Notes: generated by a model not told the origin, from the letters alone. Shown: positions 26,132 to 36,441, counted from the stretch's first letter. The stretch is DNA of 64,000 bases from Yoonia vestfoldensis SKA53 (GCF_000152785.1 NZ_CH672414.1:463615-527614); one strand, 5' to 3'. Program-made: numbers and translations.

Positions 26132-26913
26132 GCCAGCGCCTCTTGCAGCAGGGGTAGCATGGCGCGGTCAGTCAGGTCCGCGCGCATCGGGGTGACGGAA
26201 ATATAGCCATCCAGATTGACGGCGGCATCGGTGCCGGGGTCTGTTGGCACATCCTGCGTGCCGCCGCGCACCCAAAGAAAACGCCGCCCACTGGGCGAGG
26301 TTTGCGCCTCGGCGGAAAAATGCGTGCCGCGCCGGAACCCTTGGGCGGCGGCGCGCATGCCTTTGACATCCGCACCGGCAACAGGCGGGAAATTCACGTT
26401 ATAGAACAGCCGGTAATCGGCCTCATCCCACAGATCGCGCGCCATCAACCGGCGCACGACATCCGCGCCATGCTGTATCGCTGCATCGAACGGATCAGCC
26501 AGATCGCGGTTGTCAGGGCCGAAGTATTGCGACAGCGCGATGGCGGGAATGCCTTGCAACGCGGCTTCCATCGCACCGCCGATCGTGCCGGAATATAGCG
26601 TGTTTTCCGCAGCATTATTGCCCCGGTTCACCCCTGACAGCACCAGATCGGGCCGCGCGTCGTGCATGACGTCGTAAAGCCCCGCGATCACGCAATCGGC
26701 CGGCGATCCTTCGGCGGCAAAGCGGCGGGGGGCCAGTTCGGCGATCATCGTAGGATGGGTATAGCTGATGCAATGGCCGACGCCCGATTGCTCGAACGCG
26801 GGGGCGACGGTCCAGACTTCGCCGGTTGGTCCTGCGATATCCTGTGCGATGCGGGTCAGCACCTGTAGGCCGGGGGCGTTGATGCCATCGTCATTGGTGA
26901 TCAAAATACGCAT
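26128..26913 (-). CDS. surE: 5'/3'-nucleotidase SurE
   Basis: 261 residues. The N-terminal metal site [11 protein letters not shown] (residues about 4-14) and [18 protein letters not shown] (near residue 92) are the family's diagnostic motifs. It dephosphorylates nucleoside 5'- and 3'-monophosphates and probably aids stationary-phase survival. First gene of surE-pcm-nlpD. Confidence 0.96.
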   Translation of the reverse strand: MRILITNDDGINAPGLQVLTRIAQDIAGPTGEVWTVAPAFEQSGVGHCISYTHPTMIAELAPRRFAAEGSPADCVIAGLYDVMHDARPDLVLSGVNRGNNAAENTLYSGTIGGAMEAALQGIPAIALSQYFGPDNRDLADPFDAAIQHGADVVRRLMARDLWDEADYRLFYNVNFPPVAGADVKGMRAAAQGFRRGTHFSAEAQTSPSGRRFLWVRGGTQDVPTDPGTDAAVNLDGYISVTPMRADLTDRAMLPLLQEALA

Positions 26914-27029
26914 GCGCTGCCCTTTGCTGTTGGCAAATACCTAGGCCAGCAGCCCTGCGGCGGCAAGCCGCGCAAGGCGTGCCTGCCTCCCACGTCCGCC
27001 TTTGTGGCGCAAAGGACCCAGAGGCCGGG

Positions 27030-27674
27030 TCAGTCAGCCAGTATCTGGGGCAAAAGCCGTGCGGCCTCTGCGGTCGGCTCGGTCAGGGTGCTGCGATCCT
27101 CGCCGGGATAGAACCGCGCACGGGTAGCGGTCGGCATCGGCGCGGGGGTGAGGATCTGCACGCGCGGCCCGGTCTTGACCGTTTCCGCCTGCCAGCTGCG
27201 CGCCAGGGCGATCTGTGCGGCCTTGGTTGCGCCATAAGCGCCAAAAAACTGCTGCCCGCCGCGCGGATCGTCAAAGAACACGGCCTTGCCGGTCTGGCCC
27301 AGCAAGGGGCTGACATAGGCGATCAGTCGGGCGGTGGCCTCGACATTGAACGTCATGGATTTGGTCAGGTCCTTGGGGCCGATATGCCCCGCAGGGGCCA
27401 ATGGGGCGGCATGAACGGCGGTGTGCAGCCACATATCAAGCTTGCCCCAGCGGTCGAATATCCCCCGGCACAGCTGCTGCATGGCGGCATCAACGGTGAT
27501 ATCCATCGGCGCCAGCGTTGCCGCCCCGCCAGCGGCCTGCACCGCATCGTCGAGTTCTTCCAGCGCGCCCACGGTTTTCGCCACGGCGATGATGTGATGG
27601 GTCGGCGCCAATTGGCGGGCAAGAGCCGCGCCCAAACCGCGCGATGCGCCGGTGATCAATACAATCTGTGTCAT
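27030..27674 (-). CDS. Short-chain dehydrogenase/reductase
   Basis: 214 residues. Nucleotide-binding TGASRGLGAALAR (residues about 8-20) and YGATKAAQIALAR (Y-x3-K) mark a classical SDR; the catalytic serine position is less clear (FDDPRGGQQFFGAYG, no obvious serine), so activity or substrate may be atypical. Substrate unknown. ATG 27674 is preferred over a TTG at 27689. It follows purF by 53 bases on the same strand and may be read from the purF promoter. Confidence 0.85.
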   Translation of the reverse strand: MTQIVLITGASRGLGAALARQLAPTHHIIAVAKTVGALEELDDAVQAAGGAATLAPMDITVDAAMQQLCRGIFDRWGKLDMWLHTAVHAAPLAPAGHIGPKDLTKSMTFNVEATARLIAYVSPLLGQTGKAVFFDDPRGGQQFFGAYGATKAAQIALARSWQAETVKTGPRVQILTPAPMPTATRARFYPGEDRSTLTEPTAEAARLLPQILAD

Positions 27675-27726
27675 GGCGCGTCTGTCCAACGAACGCAGCC
27701 CCGCGTCAAGAGGGATCAGTGCCGCG

Positions 27727-29196
27727 CTATTGCGCTGCCGTCTTGGTCTGGAACCCGTCTTCGATCATGTCGGACGGCGCAACGGGGTATTCGCCGGAAA
27801 AACATGCGTCACAATAGGCAGGCGATGCCGGATCGCGCCCGTTTGGCTGGCCCACAGCGCGGTACAACCCGTCAAGCGAGATGAATTTCAGACTATCCAC
27901 CCCGATATGCACGCGCATTTCTTCTTCGGTCATGGTCGCGGCCAGCAATTTGTCGCGCTGCGGCGTGTCCACCCCGTAAAAACAGGGCCATGCCGTGGGC
28001 GGGCTGGCGATGCGGAAATGCACCTCGGCGGCACCCGCATCAAGGATCATGTCCTTGATCTTTTGGCTGGTGGTGCCGCGCACCACGCTGTCATCGACCA
28101 GAATGATCCGCTTGCCGCGCACCAGCGCGCGGTTGACGTTCAGTTTCAGCCGCACACCCATGTTGCGGATCTGCTCGGAGGGTTCGATGAACGTCCGGCC
28201 CATATATTGGTTGCGGATGATCCCCATCGCATAGGGAATACCCGATTGCAGGCTGTAACCAATCGCCGCAGGCGTGCCGCTATCGGGCACCGGGCAGACC
28301 AGATCGGCGTCAACCGGGGCTTCTTTTGCCAGTTCGCGGCCGATGTTTTCGCGGGTTTCGTAGACCGACCGGTCCCCGAGGATCGAATCAGGCCGGCTAA
28401 AATAGACATGTTCAAAAATGCAAAACCGCGATTTCGCGCGGCGGAACGGGAAATGGCTTTGCACGCCTTTGTCGCTGATCACGACCATTTCGCCCGGTGC
28501 GATGTCGCGGATGAATTCGGCCCCGATGATATCAAGCGCGCAGGTTTCCGACGACAATACCCAACCGTCGCCCAATTGCCCCAGCACCAGCGGGCGCACA
28601 CCCAAAGGATCACGGCAACCGATCAGCTTTGTGCGGGTCATGGCGACGATGGAAAACGCGCCTTCGACCTTGCGCAGGGCTTCTTCCATCCGGTCGGGGA
28701 TATTGCGGCCCATGGACCGGGCCATCAAATGGATGATACATTCGCTGTCCGACGAGCTTTGGAAGATCGACCCGCGTTCGATCAATTCCTTACGCAGCGC
28801 GCGCGCATTGGTGAGATTGCCATTATGCGCAATGGCGGCACCGCCCATGGAAAATTCGCCAAAGAACGGCTGAACATCGCGGATAGCGGTCTGGCCTTTC
28901 GATCCGGCGGTGGAATAGCGCACATGCCCGATCCCGATGGTGCCGGGCAGGGTTTCCATGACTTTCTGGTTGGTGAAATTATCGCGCACCAGCCCCATGC
29001 GGCGGGCCTGGTTGAACCCTGTCGCGGGGTCATGCGTGACGATGCCACCCGCCTCTTGGCCGCGATGTTGCAGCGCATGCAGCCCAAGGGCCACAAAGTT
29101 CGACGCATCAGTGATGCCGACAACACCGAAGACGCCGCATTCCTCGCGCAGCTTGTCGTCATCAAAGGGATGGGTGGGAAGGTCTTTGCAAGACAA
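27727..29196 (-). CDS. purF: Amidophosphoribosyltransferase (TTG start)
   Basis: 489 residues. A short propeptide precedes the N-terminal nucleophile C20 (EECGVFGVVG) of the class II glutaminase domain (about 20-250); the PRTase domain follows with the PRPP loop ILVDDSVVRGTTSQ. It makes phosphoribosylamine from PRPP and glutamine, the first committed step of purine synthesis. No ATG lies between the upstream stop and the conserved part; TTG 29196 has GGAG seven bases upstream, so it is the probable start. A terminator separates it from cvpA, so it likely has its own promoter in 29197-29303. Confidence 0.93.
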   Translation of the reverse strand: MSCKDLPTHPFDDDKLREECGVFGVVGITDASNFVALGLHALQHRGQEAGGIVTHDPATGFNQARRMGLVRDNFTNQKVMETLPGTIGIGHVRYSTAGSKGQTAIRDVQPFFGEFSMGGAAIAHNGNLTNARALRKELIERGSIFQSSSDSECIIHLMARSMGRNIPDRMEEALRKVEGAFSIVAMTRTKLIGCRDPLGVRPLVLGQLGDGWVLSSETCALDIIGAEFIRDIAPGEMVVISDKGVQSHFPFRRAKSRFCIFEHVYFSRPDSILGDRSVYETRENIGRELAKEAPVDADLVCPVPDSGTPAAIGYSLQSGIPYAMGIIRNQYMGRTFIEPSEQIRNMGVRLKLNVNRALVRGKRIILVDDSVVRGTTSQKIKDMILDAGAAEVHFRIASPPTAWPCFYGVDTPQRDKLLAATMTEEEMRVHIGVDSLKFISLDGLYRAVGQPNGRDPASPAYCDACFSGEYPVAPSDMIEDGFQTKTAAQ

Positions 29197-29303
29197 TGGG
29201 CTGCTCCGAATCCGTGGGAGGGCAAGTTGCCTCTACTTAGTCGCTGGCGGCGCGGGTGTCACGAAACGATCATGAAGATCTGTATCAAAGCGTGCCTTGA
29301 ATC

Positions 29304-29334
29304 AAAAAAGCCACCGCAAAGTTGCGATGGCTTT
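29304..29334 (-). terminator. Intrinsic terminator after cvpA (minus strand)
   Basis: Read on the minus strand, AAAGCCATCGCAA pairs along its length with TTGCGGTGGCTTT (one G-T wobble) around a two-base centre and is followed by more T bases. It lies 24 bases after the cvpA stop and ends the radA-cvpA transcript before purF. Confidence 0.75.
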
Positions 29335-29357
29335 GGTCGTTGACCCCTATCTTGCGC

Positions 29358-29960
29358 TTATTCGGTGACGGGGGCAGGCGCCGTGATCGGCGTGATTTCG
29401 GTTGCGGGTGCGCCACAATTGCCGACCAGGTCCTGATATTGCTGGGTGATCCAGCCAAGCGCCTGTTCGGGGTTTTGCGCCTCGATCCGCGCGGTCAGCT
29501 GGGCAAAGACATCGGCTGACCGGCTGTTGTCAATCGCGGCGATCTGTTGGGTCGCAAAGATCGTGTCATAAACAAAGAATGCGACTGCGACCAACAAGAT
29601 GCCGCGCAACACGCCAAAGAAGAACCCAAGCCCCTGATCGATCCCGCCAATTGCGGATCGCTGCACAACGCTGGAAAACAGCGGCGTAAAGATCGACACG
29701 ATCACCAACGCCAGTGCAAAGACCGCCGCAAAAGCCGCGATGATCGCAAGTTCGCAGCTGTCACCGATGAAATCGCCGACAATCGGGATCTGCCGCACCA
29801 GCGGTTCGACCTGTGGCGCAAAGGTAAAGGCGATGACAGCCGCACCGATCCAGCCCAAAATCGCCATGGTTTCGCGCACAAGACCACGGCTGTAGGCAAG
29901 CACTCCCGAAAGCAATATAATGATTGCCACGCCTGCGTCGACGAGTGTGAAACCGTCCAT
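29358..29960 (-). CDS. cvpA: CvpA family membrane protein
   Basis: 200 residues, four predicted membrane helices (VDAGVAIIILLSGVLAYSRG; MAILGWIGAAVIAFTF; LAIIAAFAAVFALALVIV; FFFGVLRGILLVAVAFFVY), then a cytoplasmic or periplasmic tail of about 75 residues. CvpA homologues support envelope stability and colicin V export in enterobacteria; the molecular role is unclear. Its place between radA and purF is conserved in proteobacteria. Confidence 0.9.
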   Translation of the reverse strand: MDGFTLVDAGVAIIILLSGVLAYSRGLVRETMAILGWIGAAVIAFTFAPQVEPLVRQIPIVGDFIGDSCELAIIAAFAAVFALALVIVSIFTPLFSSVVQRSAIGGIDQGLGFFFGVLRGILLVAVAFFVYDTIFATQQIAAIDNSRSADVFAQLTARIEAQNPEQALGWITQQYQDLVGNCGAPATEITPITAPAPVTE

Positions 29961-29987
29961 GCTTCGTCTTCTCCTACCATGGGCGCA

Positions 29988-31352
29988 TTACCGCGCGCCG
30001 AATACGTCTTCTACAAATGCGGCCAAATCATGGGCTTGGCGCAGATTTATCCCCTTGACCGCGACCTGCTTGGCCTGCTGCGGGGTGATCGCAGAGGTAA
30101 AACCAAGTTTCTCGGCCTCTTTCAATCTATTTTCGGTTTGCACCACTGGGCGCAGCGCACCTGACAGGCTGATTTCCCCGAAAATCACTGCATCCGACGG
30201 CACCGCCGCATCCTCGCGCGCGGATACAAGGGCCGCGGCAACTGCAAGGTCTGCGGCCGGTTCTGAAATCCGTAATCCCCCGGCGACATTCAGGTAAACA
30301 TCCAATCCGGTGAACGGCACGCCACAGCGCGATTCCAGTACTGCAAGGATCATTGCCAACCGCCCGCCATCCCAACCGACGACCGACCGGCGCGGCTGGC
30401 TATGCGGTGAGGGTGCGACAAGCGCCTGTATCTCGCACAGCATCGGGCGCGTGCCTTCGATGCCCGCGAAGACGACCGACCCTGGGGCAGGCGCGCCGCG
30501 TTCGGACAAAAACAGCGCCGACGGGTTCTTGACCTCGGCCAGCCCCTTGCCGGTCATCTCGAACACGCCGATTTCATCGGCGGGGCCAAAGCGGTTTTTC
30601 ACCGCGCGCAGGATCCGAAACTGGTGGCCACGTTCGCCTTCGAAATAAAGCACGGTATCGACCATATGTTCCACGACGCGCGGGCCCGCGATGCTGCCGT
30701 CCTTGGTGACATGGCCGACCATGACGACCGACATGCCGTTGCGTTTGGCAAATGTCGTCAGCTCATGCGCCGATGCGCGGACCTGACTAACGCTGCCTGG
30801 CGCGCTGTCGACATGATCGGCCCACATGGTCTGGATGGAATCGATAATCGCCAGATCGGGCTTTTCCGCCTCCAGCGTGGTCAGGATGTCGCGCAGATTG
30901 GTTTCGGCGGCCAACCTGACAGGGCTTTTTTCCAGCCCCAGACGGCGCGCGCGCATCTGCACCTGTGCCGTCGATTCCTCGCCCGAGATATAGATCACCT
31001 TCAGCCCGTTGCGCGCGAACCGGGCGGCCGCCTGCAACAGCAGCGTTGATTTGCCGATCCCCGGATCGCCGCCCACCAGCAGGGCCGATGCCTTGACAAG
31101 CCCGCCGCCCAGCACGCGGTCAAGCTCGGCCACACCGGCCTGTGTGCGCGGCGGTTCGGGTTCGTGCGTGTCCAGATCAATCAGCGGGATCGGCTTGCCG
31201 CGTAAGGCACCCAAAGATTTGCCTTTGGGTCCGCTGGCTAAAGCCTTGTTTTCGCTGATTGTGTTCCATGATTGACAGGCATCGCATTGCCCCGACCATT
31301 TGGAATAGGCGGCACCGCATTCAGAACAAGTAAAGGAAAGGTCTTTTGCCAT
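29988..31352 (-). CDS. radA: DNA repair protein RadA
   Basis: 454 residues. An N-terminal four-cysteine zinc finger (CSECGAAYSKWSGQCDAC, residues about 9-26), a RecA-like ATPase with Walker A VGGDPGIGKST, the RadA-specific KNRFG motif (AVKNRFGPADE), and a C-terminal Lon-protease-like domain without protease residues. It drives branch migration of recombination intermediates. Two bases separate it from the upstream pqiA-like stop, so it is co-transcribed with alr and the PqiA-like gene. Confidence 0.96.
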   Translation of the reverse strand: MAKDLSFTCSECGAAYSKWSGQCDACQSWNTISENKALASGPKGKSLGALRGKPIPLIDLDTHEPEPPRTQAGVAELDRVLGGGLVKASALLVGGDPGIGKSTLLLQAAARFARNGLKVIYISGEESTAQVQMRARRLGLEKSPVRLAAETNLRDILTTLEAEKPDLAIIDSIQTMWADHVDSAPGSVSQVRASAHELTTFAKRNGMSVVMVGHVTKDGSIAGPRVVEHMVDTVLYFEGERGHQFRILRAVKNRFGPADEIGVFEMTGKGLAEVKNPSALFLSERGAPAPGSVVFAGIEGTRPMLCEIQALVAPSPHSQPRRSVVGWDGGRLAMILAVLESRCGVPFTGLDVYLNVAGGLRISEPAADLAVAAALVSAREDAAVPSDAVIFGEISLSGALRPVVQTENRLKEAEKLGFTSAITPQQAKQVAVKGINLRQAHDLAAFVEDVFGAR

Positions 31353-31354
31353 GC

Positions 31355-31822
31355 TCAGCTTTTGGCCTGATCAGGGCTTGCATGCAAGCGATCCCGCGCC
31401 GTCAGCCCCGAGATCAGGATCGACGCCAGCACACAGGCGGTGAACAGATACAGCCCCCAGGCGGTTTCCACCCGCCCCCATCCCATGCTTTTGAACACCA
31501 CGATATAAAGCGCGATCAAGAACACATCGGCCATCGCCAGCTTGCCCAGCCAGCCCAGCATAGGCAGGCTGCGGTCCGCCAGCAGGCCAAAATGTACCAA
31601 GGCCAGAAGGATCGTTTTGAGATAGGGCAAAAACACAGCCAGCGCGGTGACCACCAGCGCCAGCACCACATCGCTGCCCCAAAGCGATTGCAGCCCCGTG
31701 ATGACCGAGATTTCAGACAGGCTGAACAAGGGCAACAAGCCTGCGCGCATCAGCGGCGCGAACCAGGCGACAGGAAACAGGATCAGCAGCGACAGGTTGG
31801 CAATGACCAGCGCTTGGCGCAT
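31355..31822 (-). CDS. PqiA-domain membrane protein
   Basis: 155 residues, about four membrane helices, one paraquat-inducible protein A domain (FSLSEISVITGLQSLWGSDVVLALVV; VFLPYLKTILLALVHF; LGWLGKLAMADVFLIALYIV). Full PqiA has two such domains; this is a single-domain form with no PqiB/MCE partner nearby. Role probably in envelope lipid or stress functions, by family only. It starts immediately after the alr stop codon. Confidence 0.82.
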   Translation of the reverse strand: MRQALVIANLSLLILFPVAWFAPLMRAGLLPLFSLSEISVITGLQSLWGSDVVLALVVTALAVFLPYLKTILLALVHFGLLADRSLPMLGWLGKLAMADVFLIALYIVVFKSMGWGRVETAWGLYLFTACVLASILISGLTARDRLHASPDQAKS

Positions 31823-32860
31823 TCACTTGCCATAGATCCGGCGGGTATAGCGCCCGCCCAGCTGCGTCAGCAATTCATAGCCGATGGTGCCTGCGCGGCG
31901 TGCGACATCATCGACGGTTTGTTCCGCGCAGATCAGCGACAGCGCCTTGGGGTCTTCGGACAGGTCGGTCACATCGATTGTCATTAGGTCCATCGACACG
32001 CGGCCCACCAGTTTGCAGGGCGTCTTGCCGTGATAGAAAATCGCGCGGTCCGACAGCGACCGGATGATGCCATCGGCATAGCCGCCCGATATCGTGGCGA
32101 TGCGCGACGCGCGTTCTGCCTGCCAGCTGTTGCCATAGCCCACAACCTCGCCCTGTGCGACATCGCGGATCTGGACCACGGGGAATTCCAGTTCGATCAC
32201 CGGCGTGCCATCGCTGAACGGGTCCGCCCCATAAAGCCCAATCCCCGGACGGGTCAGATCAAAATGATAATCCGGCCCCAGCAGGATACCACCCGTCGCG
32301 GACAGCGAGCGTGGTACGCTGATCCCGTCCGTCATCATGTGGAAATTGGCCAGCTGATGCGGGTTCATCGGATGGTCAGGTTCATCGGCACAGGCCAGAT
32401 GGCTCATCACCAAAGTCGGGTTCTGGTCCAGCGCCAGCCCCGCAATCGCCGCCCATTCCTGCATTTCCAAGCCCAGCCGGTTCATACCGGTATCAAGCTG
32501 GATGCCAAACGGATGGCCGGGCAGGGTTTCGAAATGATGCGTCACCTGTTCCACGGAATTGAGCATCGGCGTCAGGTTCAGATCGCGGATCGCAGCGGTG
32601 TCGCCTTTCATATGGCCTGAAAAGACGTTGATTTCAGGGCGCGGCCCCAGTTCGGCACGAATGGGTGCGGCCTCTTCGGCGACGGCGACGAAAAACTGGC
32701 GCACGCCTGCCTTGAACAGCGCCTTGGCGATATTAACCGACCCCAGCCCGTAACCATCCGCCTTGATCACGGCGGCGGTTTTGCAATTTGTCATTGCGTC
32801 CAGCGCGCGCCAATTGGCGACGACGGCGTCAAGGTCGATGGTCAGGCGTCCGGTGCTCAT
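31823..32860 (-). CDS. alr: Alanine racemase
   Basis: 345 residues from ATG 32860 (AAGGAC upstream). Fold III PLP enzyme: K33 in [10 protein letters not shown] holds PLP and the tyrosine in VVGYGNSW is the second acid-base residue. It makes D-alanine for peptidoglycan. It opens an operon with the PqiA-like gene, radA and cvpA. The frame extends 12 codons further upstream but without a ribosome site. Confidence 0.95.
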   Translation of the reverse strand: MSTGRLTIDLDAVVANWRALDAMTNCKTAAVIKADGYGLGSVNIAKALFKAGVRQFFVAVAEEAAPIRAELGPRPEINVFSGHMKGDTAAIRDLNLTPMLNSVEQVTHHFETLPGHPFGIQLDTGMNRLGLEMQEWAAIAGLALDQNPTLVMSHLACADEPDHPMNPHQLANFHMMTDGISVPRSLSATGGILLGPDYHFDLTRPGIGLYGADPFSDGTPVIELEFPVVQIRDVAQGEVVGYGNSWQAERASRIATISGGYADGIIRSLSDRAIFYHGKTPCKLVGRVSMDLMTIDVTDLSEDPKALSLICAEQTVDDVARRAGTIGYELLTQLGGRYTRRIYGK

Positions 32861-32917
32861 AAGCGTCCTTTTGGCAGGGGCAGGCGGGGGCGGCAAGGGC
32901 GGATGAAGGTGCAGCCC

Positions 32918-34411
32918 CTAGAACTGCTGATCGCCGCCTTGCTGCCAGGGTTTGACAAGATTGCCAAAGCGGGTGAACTTGCCTTCAAAGCTCAGCTCCA
33001 CCGTGCCGATGGGGCCGTGGCGCTGTTTGCCGATCACGACCTCGGCCCTGCCATGCAGGCGTTCCATCTCTTCTTGCCAGGCGGCCATCTTTTCCATCTC
33101 GTGATCGCCGGGCTTTTCGCGTTCCTTGTAATATTCCTCGCGGAACACGAACATCACGACATCGGCGTCCTGCTCGATCGATCCGGATTCGCGCAGGTCG
33201 GACAATTGCGGGCGCTTGTCCTCGCGGCTTTCGACCTGACGCGACAGCTGCGACAGGGCGATCACGGGGATGTTCAATTCCTTGGCGATAGCTTTCAGGC
33301 CCATCGTGATTTCGGAAATCTCGTTCACGCGGTTTTCCGACCGGCCGGTGCCGCGTACCAGTTGCAGGTAATCCACCATCAGCACATCCAGACCGTGGGT
33401 GCGTTTCAGGCGCCGCGCGCGCGCCGCCAGCTGTGCGATGGGCAGGGCAGGCGTGTCGTCAATGAACAAGGGGCAAGCTTCGAGCGATTTGGCAGCATCG
33501 ACGAAACGGCGGAATTCGGTTTCGGTCATGTCACCACGGCGGATCTGTTCAGACGGCACTTCGGCGGCTTCCGACAGGATCCGCGCGGCGAGCTGTTCGG
33601 CGCTCATCTCAAGCGAATAAAATCCGACCACACCGCCATCGACCGCCCCTTCGGTACCATCTGGCAGGATGCCTTTTTTGTAAGCCTTGGCAATGTTGAA
33701 TGCGATATTGGTCGCAAGCGAGGTTTTGCCCATCGACGGACGCCCCGCAAGGATCAGAAGGTCGGATTTGTGCAAACCGCCCAGCTTCTTGTCCAGATCG
33801 ATCAGCCCGGTCGAGACGCCCGCCATACCACCATCGCGCTGATAGGCCGCATTGGCCATATTCACCGCATCGGTGACGGCGCGCAGGAATGATTGGAACC
33901 CCTGATCGGTGGTGCCCTGTTCGGCCAGCGCATAAAGCGCCTGTTCCGCTTCGACGATCTGGTCTTTGGGTTCGCTATCCACATCGACCTTGGCGGCCTT
34001 GTCGGCAATATTGCGGCCCACCTGAATCAATTCGCGGCGCACCGCCAGATCATAGATCATCTGGGCATAATCGCGTGCGGCAAAGGCCGAAATCGCAGCC
34101 CCCGCCAGACGCGCCAGATAGGCCGGCCCGCCCAATTCCTTCAGCCCCTCGTCATCTTCCAGAAAGGTCTTGAGCGTGACAGGGCTGGCCAGCGCATTCT
34201 TGGAAATCCGCGTGGCGGCGGTTTCGAAAATACGCGCATGAACGGGGTCATAGAAATGTTTTGGCCCGATGATCGCCGCGACCCTATCAAAAATATCGTT
34301 ATTGGTCAGGATCGCCCCCAAAAGCTGTTGTTCAGCCTCGATGGAATGGGGCATCAGATCGACGCTGGCATCTGTCGTGCCGGACGCGTTGAAGGTCGCT
34401 ATTTCGTTCAT
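32918..34411 (-). CDS. dnaB: Replicative DNA helicase DnaB
   Basis: 497 residues. The N-terminal helical DnaB_N domain begins near PHSIEAEQQLLGAIL, then a RecA-like hexameric motor: Walker A AGRPSMGKTSLA, Walker B DVLMVDYLQLV, and SQLSRQVESREDKRPQLSDL. It unwinds DNA ahead of the fork and recruits primase. The ATG at 34411 (GAGGT upstream) is used; a GTG at 34414 is next to it. A candidate DnaA box lies about 190 bases upstream. Confidence 0.97.
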   Translation of the reverse strand: MNEIATFNASGTTDASVDLMPHSIEAEQQLLGAILTNNDIFDRVAAIIGPKHFYDPVHARIFETAATRISKNALASPVTLKTFLEDDEGLKELGGPAYLARLAGAAISAFAARDYAQMIYDLAVRRELIQVGRNIADKAAKVDVDSEPKDQIVEAEQALYALAEQGTTDQGFQSFLRAVTDAVNMANAAYQRDGGMAGVSTGLIDLDKKLGGLHKSDLLILAGRPSMGKTSLATNIAFNIAKAYKKGILPDGTEGAVDGGVVGFYSLEMSAEQLAARILSEAAEVPSEQIRRGDMTETEFRRFVDAAKSLEACPLFIDDTPALPIAQLAARARRLKRTHGLDVLMVDYLQLVRGTGRSENRVNEISEITMGLKAIAKELNIPVIALSQLSRQVESREDKRPQLSDLRESGSIEQDADVVMFVFREEYYKEREKPGDHEMEKMAAWQEEMERLHGRAEVVIGKQRHGPIGTVELSFEGKFTRFGNLVKPWQQGGDQQF

Positions 34412-34570
34412 CACTTACCTCGCATGTCGCAATGTCATAGCAGGCCTTGGTACAGAGTTCACCTTGTATAACTTTGTGGACACCCGGCGGGATAAGGCGG
34501 TGCATAACGCCGATGACTGCAACCCGCCTACCAGATGCGGCAGGCGCAGCAAGCTGGCAAACCATATATC

Positions 34571-34595
34571 GGGCGCGCGCGATTCTTGCGCGCCC
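34571..34595 (-). terminator. Hairpin after pyrE
   Basis: GGGCGCGC and GCGCGCCC pair around a nine-base loop, 15 bases after the pyrE stop on the minus strand. No T-run follows, so it is a weak terminator or an mRNA 3'-end stabiliser. Confidence 0.45.
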
Positions 34596-34598
34596 GCC

Positions 34599-34607
34599 TG
34601 TGGATAA
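34599..34607. promoter_or_regulatory. Consensus DnaA box (TTATCCACA)
   Basis: The nine bases read TTATCCACA on the minus strand, a perfect match to the DnaA box consensus, in the pyrE-dnaB gap. A second, weaker match (GTGTCCACA on the minus strand, 34475-34483) lies closer to dnaB. Single boxes occur by chance in 64 kb, so function is only possible. Confidence 0.4.
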
Positions 34608-34609
34608 GT

Positions 34610-35281
34610 TCAGGCAGACGCCTGCCAACCCGCCGGATCATGCAGATAGGCCTCGACCGCCGCCAGCGTTTCGGGGTCATAGGCGCCACGCGCCTTGGCC
34701 TCGGCCAGCACGTCCCACCATGTGCACAGATGCAGCAATTGCACGCCATGATCGGCCAGCGTCTGTTCGACGCCGTCGAAAATCCCGTAATAGAAAATCA
34801 CCGCCGTCGCGCAACAGGTGGCCCCCGTTTCACGGATCGCATCGACAAAGGACAGTTTCGATCCGCCATCGGTGGTCAGATCCTCGACCAAGAGCACGCG
34901 CTGGCCTTCGGTCATCACGCCTTCGATACGGGCGTTGCGCCCATATCCCTTTGGTTTCTTGCGCACATAGGTCATCGGCAGCGCCAGCCGTTCGGCCACG
35001 AGTGCGGCAAACGGAATCCCCGCCGTCTCGCCACCCGCGATATTGTCAAAGGCTTCGAAACCCGCCTCGCGCATGATCGTGACGGACAAAAAATCCATCA
35101 ACGTGGACCGGATGCGCGGGAATGAAATCAGCTTGCGGCAATCCACATAGGTCGGTGCTTTCTTGCCCGATGCATGGGTGAACGGCTCGCGCGCATTAAA
35201 GGCGATTGCGCCGATTTCCAGCAGCATAGAGGCGCTCAGCCGTGCAATTTCAGCCTTGTCAGGATAGCAGGAGGGGATCAT
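34610..35281 (-). CDS. pyrE: Orotate phosphoribosyltransferase
   Basis: 223 residues, type I PRTase. The PRPP-binding loop is [31 protein letters not shown] is the flexible catalytic loop with its lysines. It converts orotate and PRPP to OMP in pyrimidine synthesis. It follows pyrC on the same strand; the 56-base gap holds one copy of the intergenic repeat described elsewhere, which may separate their expression. Confidence 0.95.
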   Translation of the reverse strand: MIPSCYPDKAEIARLSASMLLEIGAIAFNAREPFTHASGKKAPTYVDCRKLISFPRIRSTLMDFLSVTIMREAGFEAFDNIAGGETAGIPFAALVAERLALPMTYVRKKPKGYGRNARIEGVMTEGQRVLLVEDLTTDGGSKLSFVDAIRETGATCCATAVIFYYGIFDGVEQTLADHGVQLLHLCTWWDVLAEAKARGAYDPETLAAVEAYLHDPAGWQASA

Positions 35282-35296
35282 GGCAGTCGCTTTCTC

Positions 35297-35317
35297 ATCG
35301 TTCGAGTATAAATATCC
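35297..35317 (+). repeat. Intergenic repeat copy 1 (ATCGTTCGAGTATAAATAT core)
   Basis: One of three near-identical copies in the window, in the pyrC-pyrE gap. It is followed by a GC-rich stretch running into the pyrC 3' end. The A+T-rich half (TATAAATAT) stands out from the local composition. Confidence 0.7.
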
Positions 35318-35337
35318 CCCGCGCGGAGCGCCGGGCG

Positions 35338-36390
35338 TCAGCCCGTCACACGCCAGTGCAGATCGAACCCGGGGTTGAACAGGGTCACCGGCCCGTCGCC
35401 GGTTTCGATCCTGTCGGGATAGGGAACAGGGTCGCCCTTGGTCAGGGTGATCGTCGCCTCATTCGGCGGCAGGCCGTAAAACATCGGCCCGTTGAGCGAG
35501 GTGAAGGCTTCAAGCTTGCGCAACGCGCCCGCGACATCGAACACTTCGGCCAGACAGGACATGGTATTGGTTGCGGTGAATATTCCCGCGCAACCGCAGC
35601 TTTGCAGCTTTGCATCATCGGTATGGGGTGCTGAATCAGTCCCAAGGAAAAACCGTTTATCCCCCGACACCGCCGCCTGCACCAAGGCAATCCGGTGCGT
35701 TTCCCGCTTGGCAACCGGCAGGCAATAGAAATGCGGCTTGATCCCACCAGCCAGAATATGGTTGCGGTTGATGATCAGGTGATGCGTGGTGATCGTGGCA
35801 GCCAGATTTTTCGGGTTGTCGCGCACATAATCGACAGCATCCTGCGTGGTCACATGTTCCATCACGACCTTGAGATCCGGCACTTTCTTGCGCAGCGGCT
35901 TGAGGATCTTGTCGATGAAAACGGCCTCGCGGTCGAAAATGTCAATATCGTGGTTGGTGACCTCGCCATGCACACATAGCGGCATGCCGATCTCGGCCAT
36001 GGCCTCTAGCACCGGGCGAACCTTTTCAAAGTCACGCACACCCGATGCCGAATTGGTCGTGGCCCCGGCAGGGTAGAGCTTGACCGCCGTGGCGATCCCA
36101 GCGGCATGGGCTGCGCGCACATCTGCGGGGTCGGTCGCCTCTGTCAGGTAAAGCGTCATCAGCGGCGTGAAATCCATACCCTCGGGCAGCGCCGCCATGA
36201 TCCGGTCACGATAGGCAGCTGCCTGCGCGCCCGTCACCACAGGCGGCACCAGATTGGGCATCACGATGGCGCGGGCGAAATCGCGCGCGGTTTCAGGCAA
36301 CACCGCGCGCAGCATCGCACCATCGCGCAGATGCAGATGCCAGTCGTCTGGGCGGCGGATCGTCAGGCTGGTCAGGTTTTTATCGGGCAT
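35338..36390 (-). CDS. pyrC: Dihydroorotase
   Basis: 350 residues, class II (PyrC-type) amidohydrolase. The first metal pair is HLH in [10 protein letters not shown], the carboxylated lysine is in [13 protein letters not shown], and later ligands are in [16 protein letters not shown] and the aspartate of LGTDSAPHT. It closes carbamoyl-aspartate to dihydroorotate. ATG 36390 is chosen over a TTG at 36408. Confidence 0.95.
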   Translation of the reverse strand: MPDKNLTSLTIRRPDDWHLHLRDGAMLRAVLPETARDFARAIVMPNLVPPVVTGAQAAAYRDRIMAALPEGMDFTPLMTLYLTEATDPADVRAAHAAGIATAVKLYPAGATTNSASGVRDFEKVRPVLEAMAEIGMPLCVHGEVTNHDIDIFDREAVFIDKILKPLRKKVPDLKVVMEHVTTQDAVDYVRDNPKNLAATITTHHLIINRNHILAGGIKPHFYCLPVAKRETHRIALVQAAVSGDKRFFLGTDSAPHTDDAKLQSCGCAGIFTATNTMSCLAEVFDVAGALRKLEAFTSLNGPMFYGLPPNEATITLTKGDPVPYPDRIETGDGPVTLFNPGFDLHWRVTG

Positions 36391-36441
36391 GGCAGTGCAA
36401 TTACACAATCGTGATTGCGCTGACCATCCCTTTCCTGCGTC

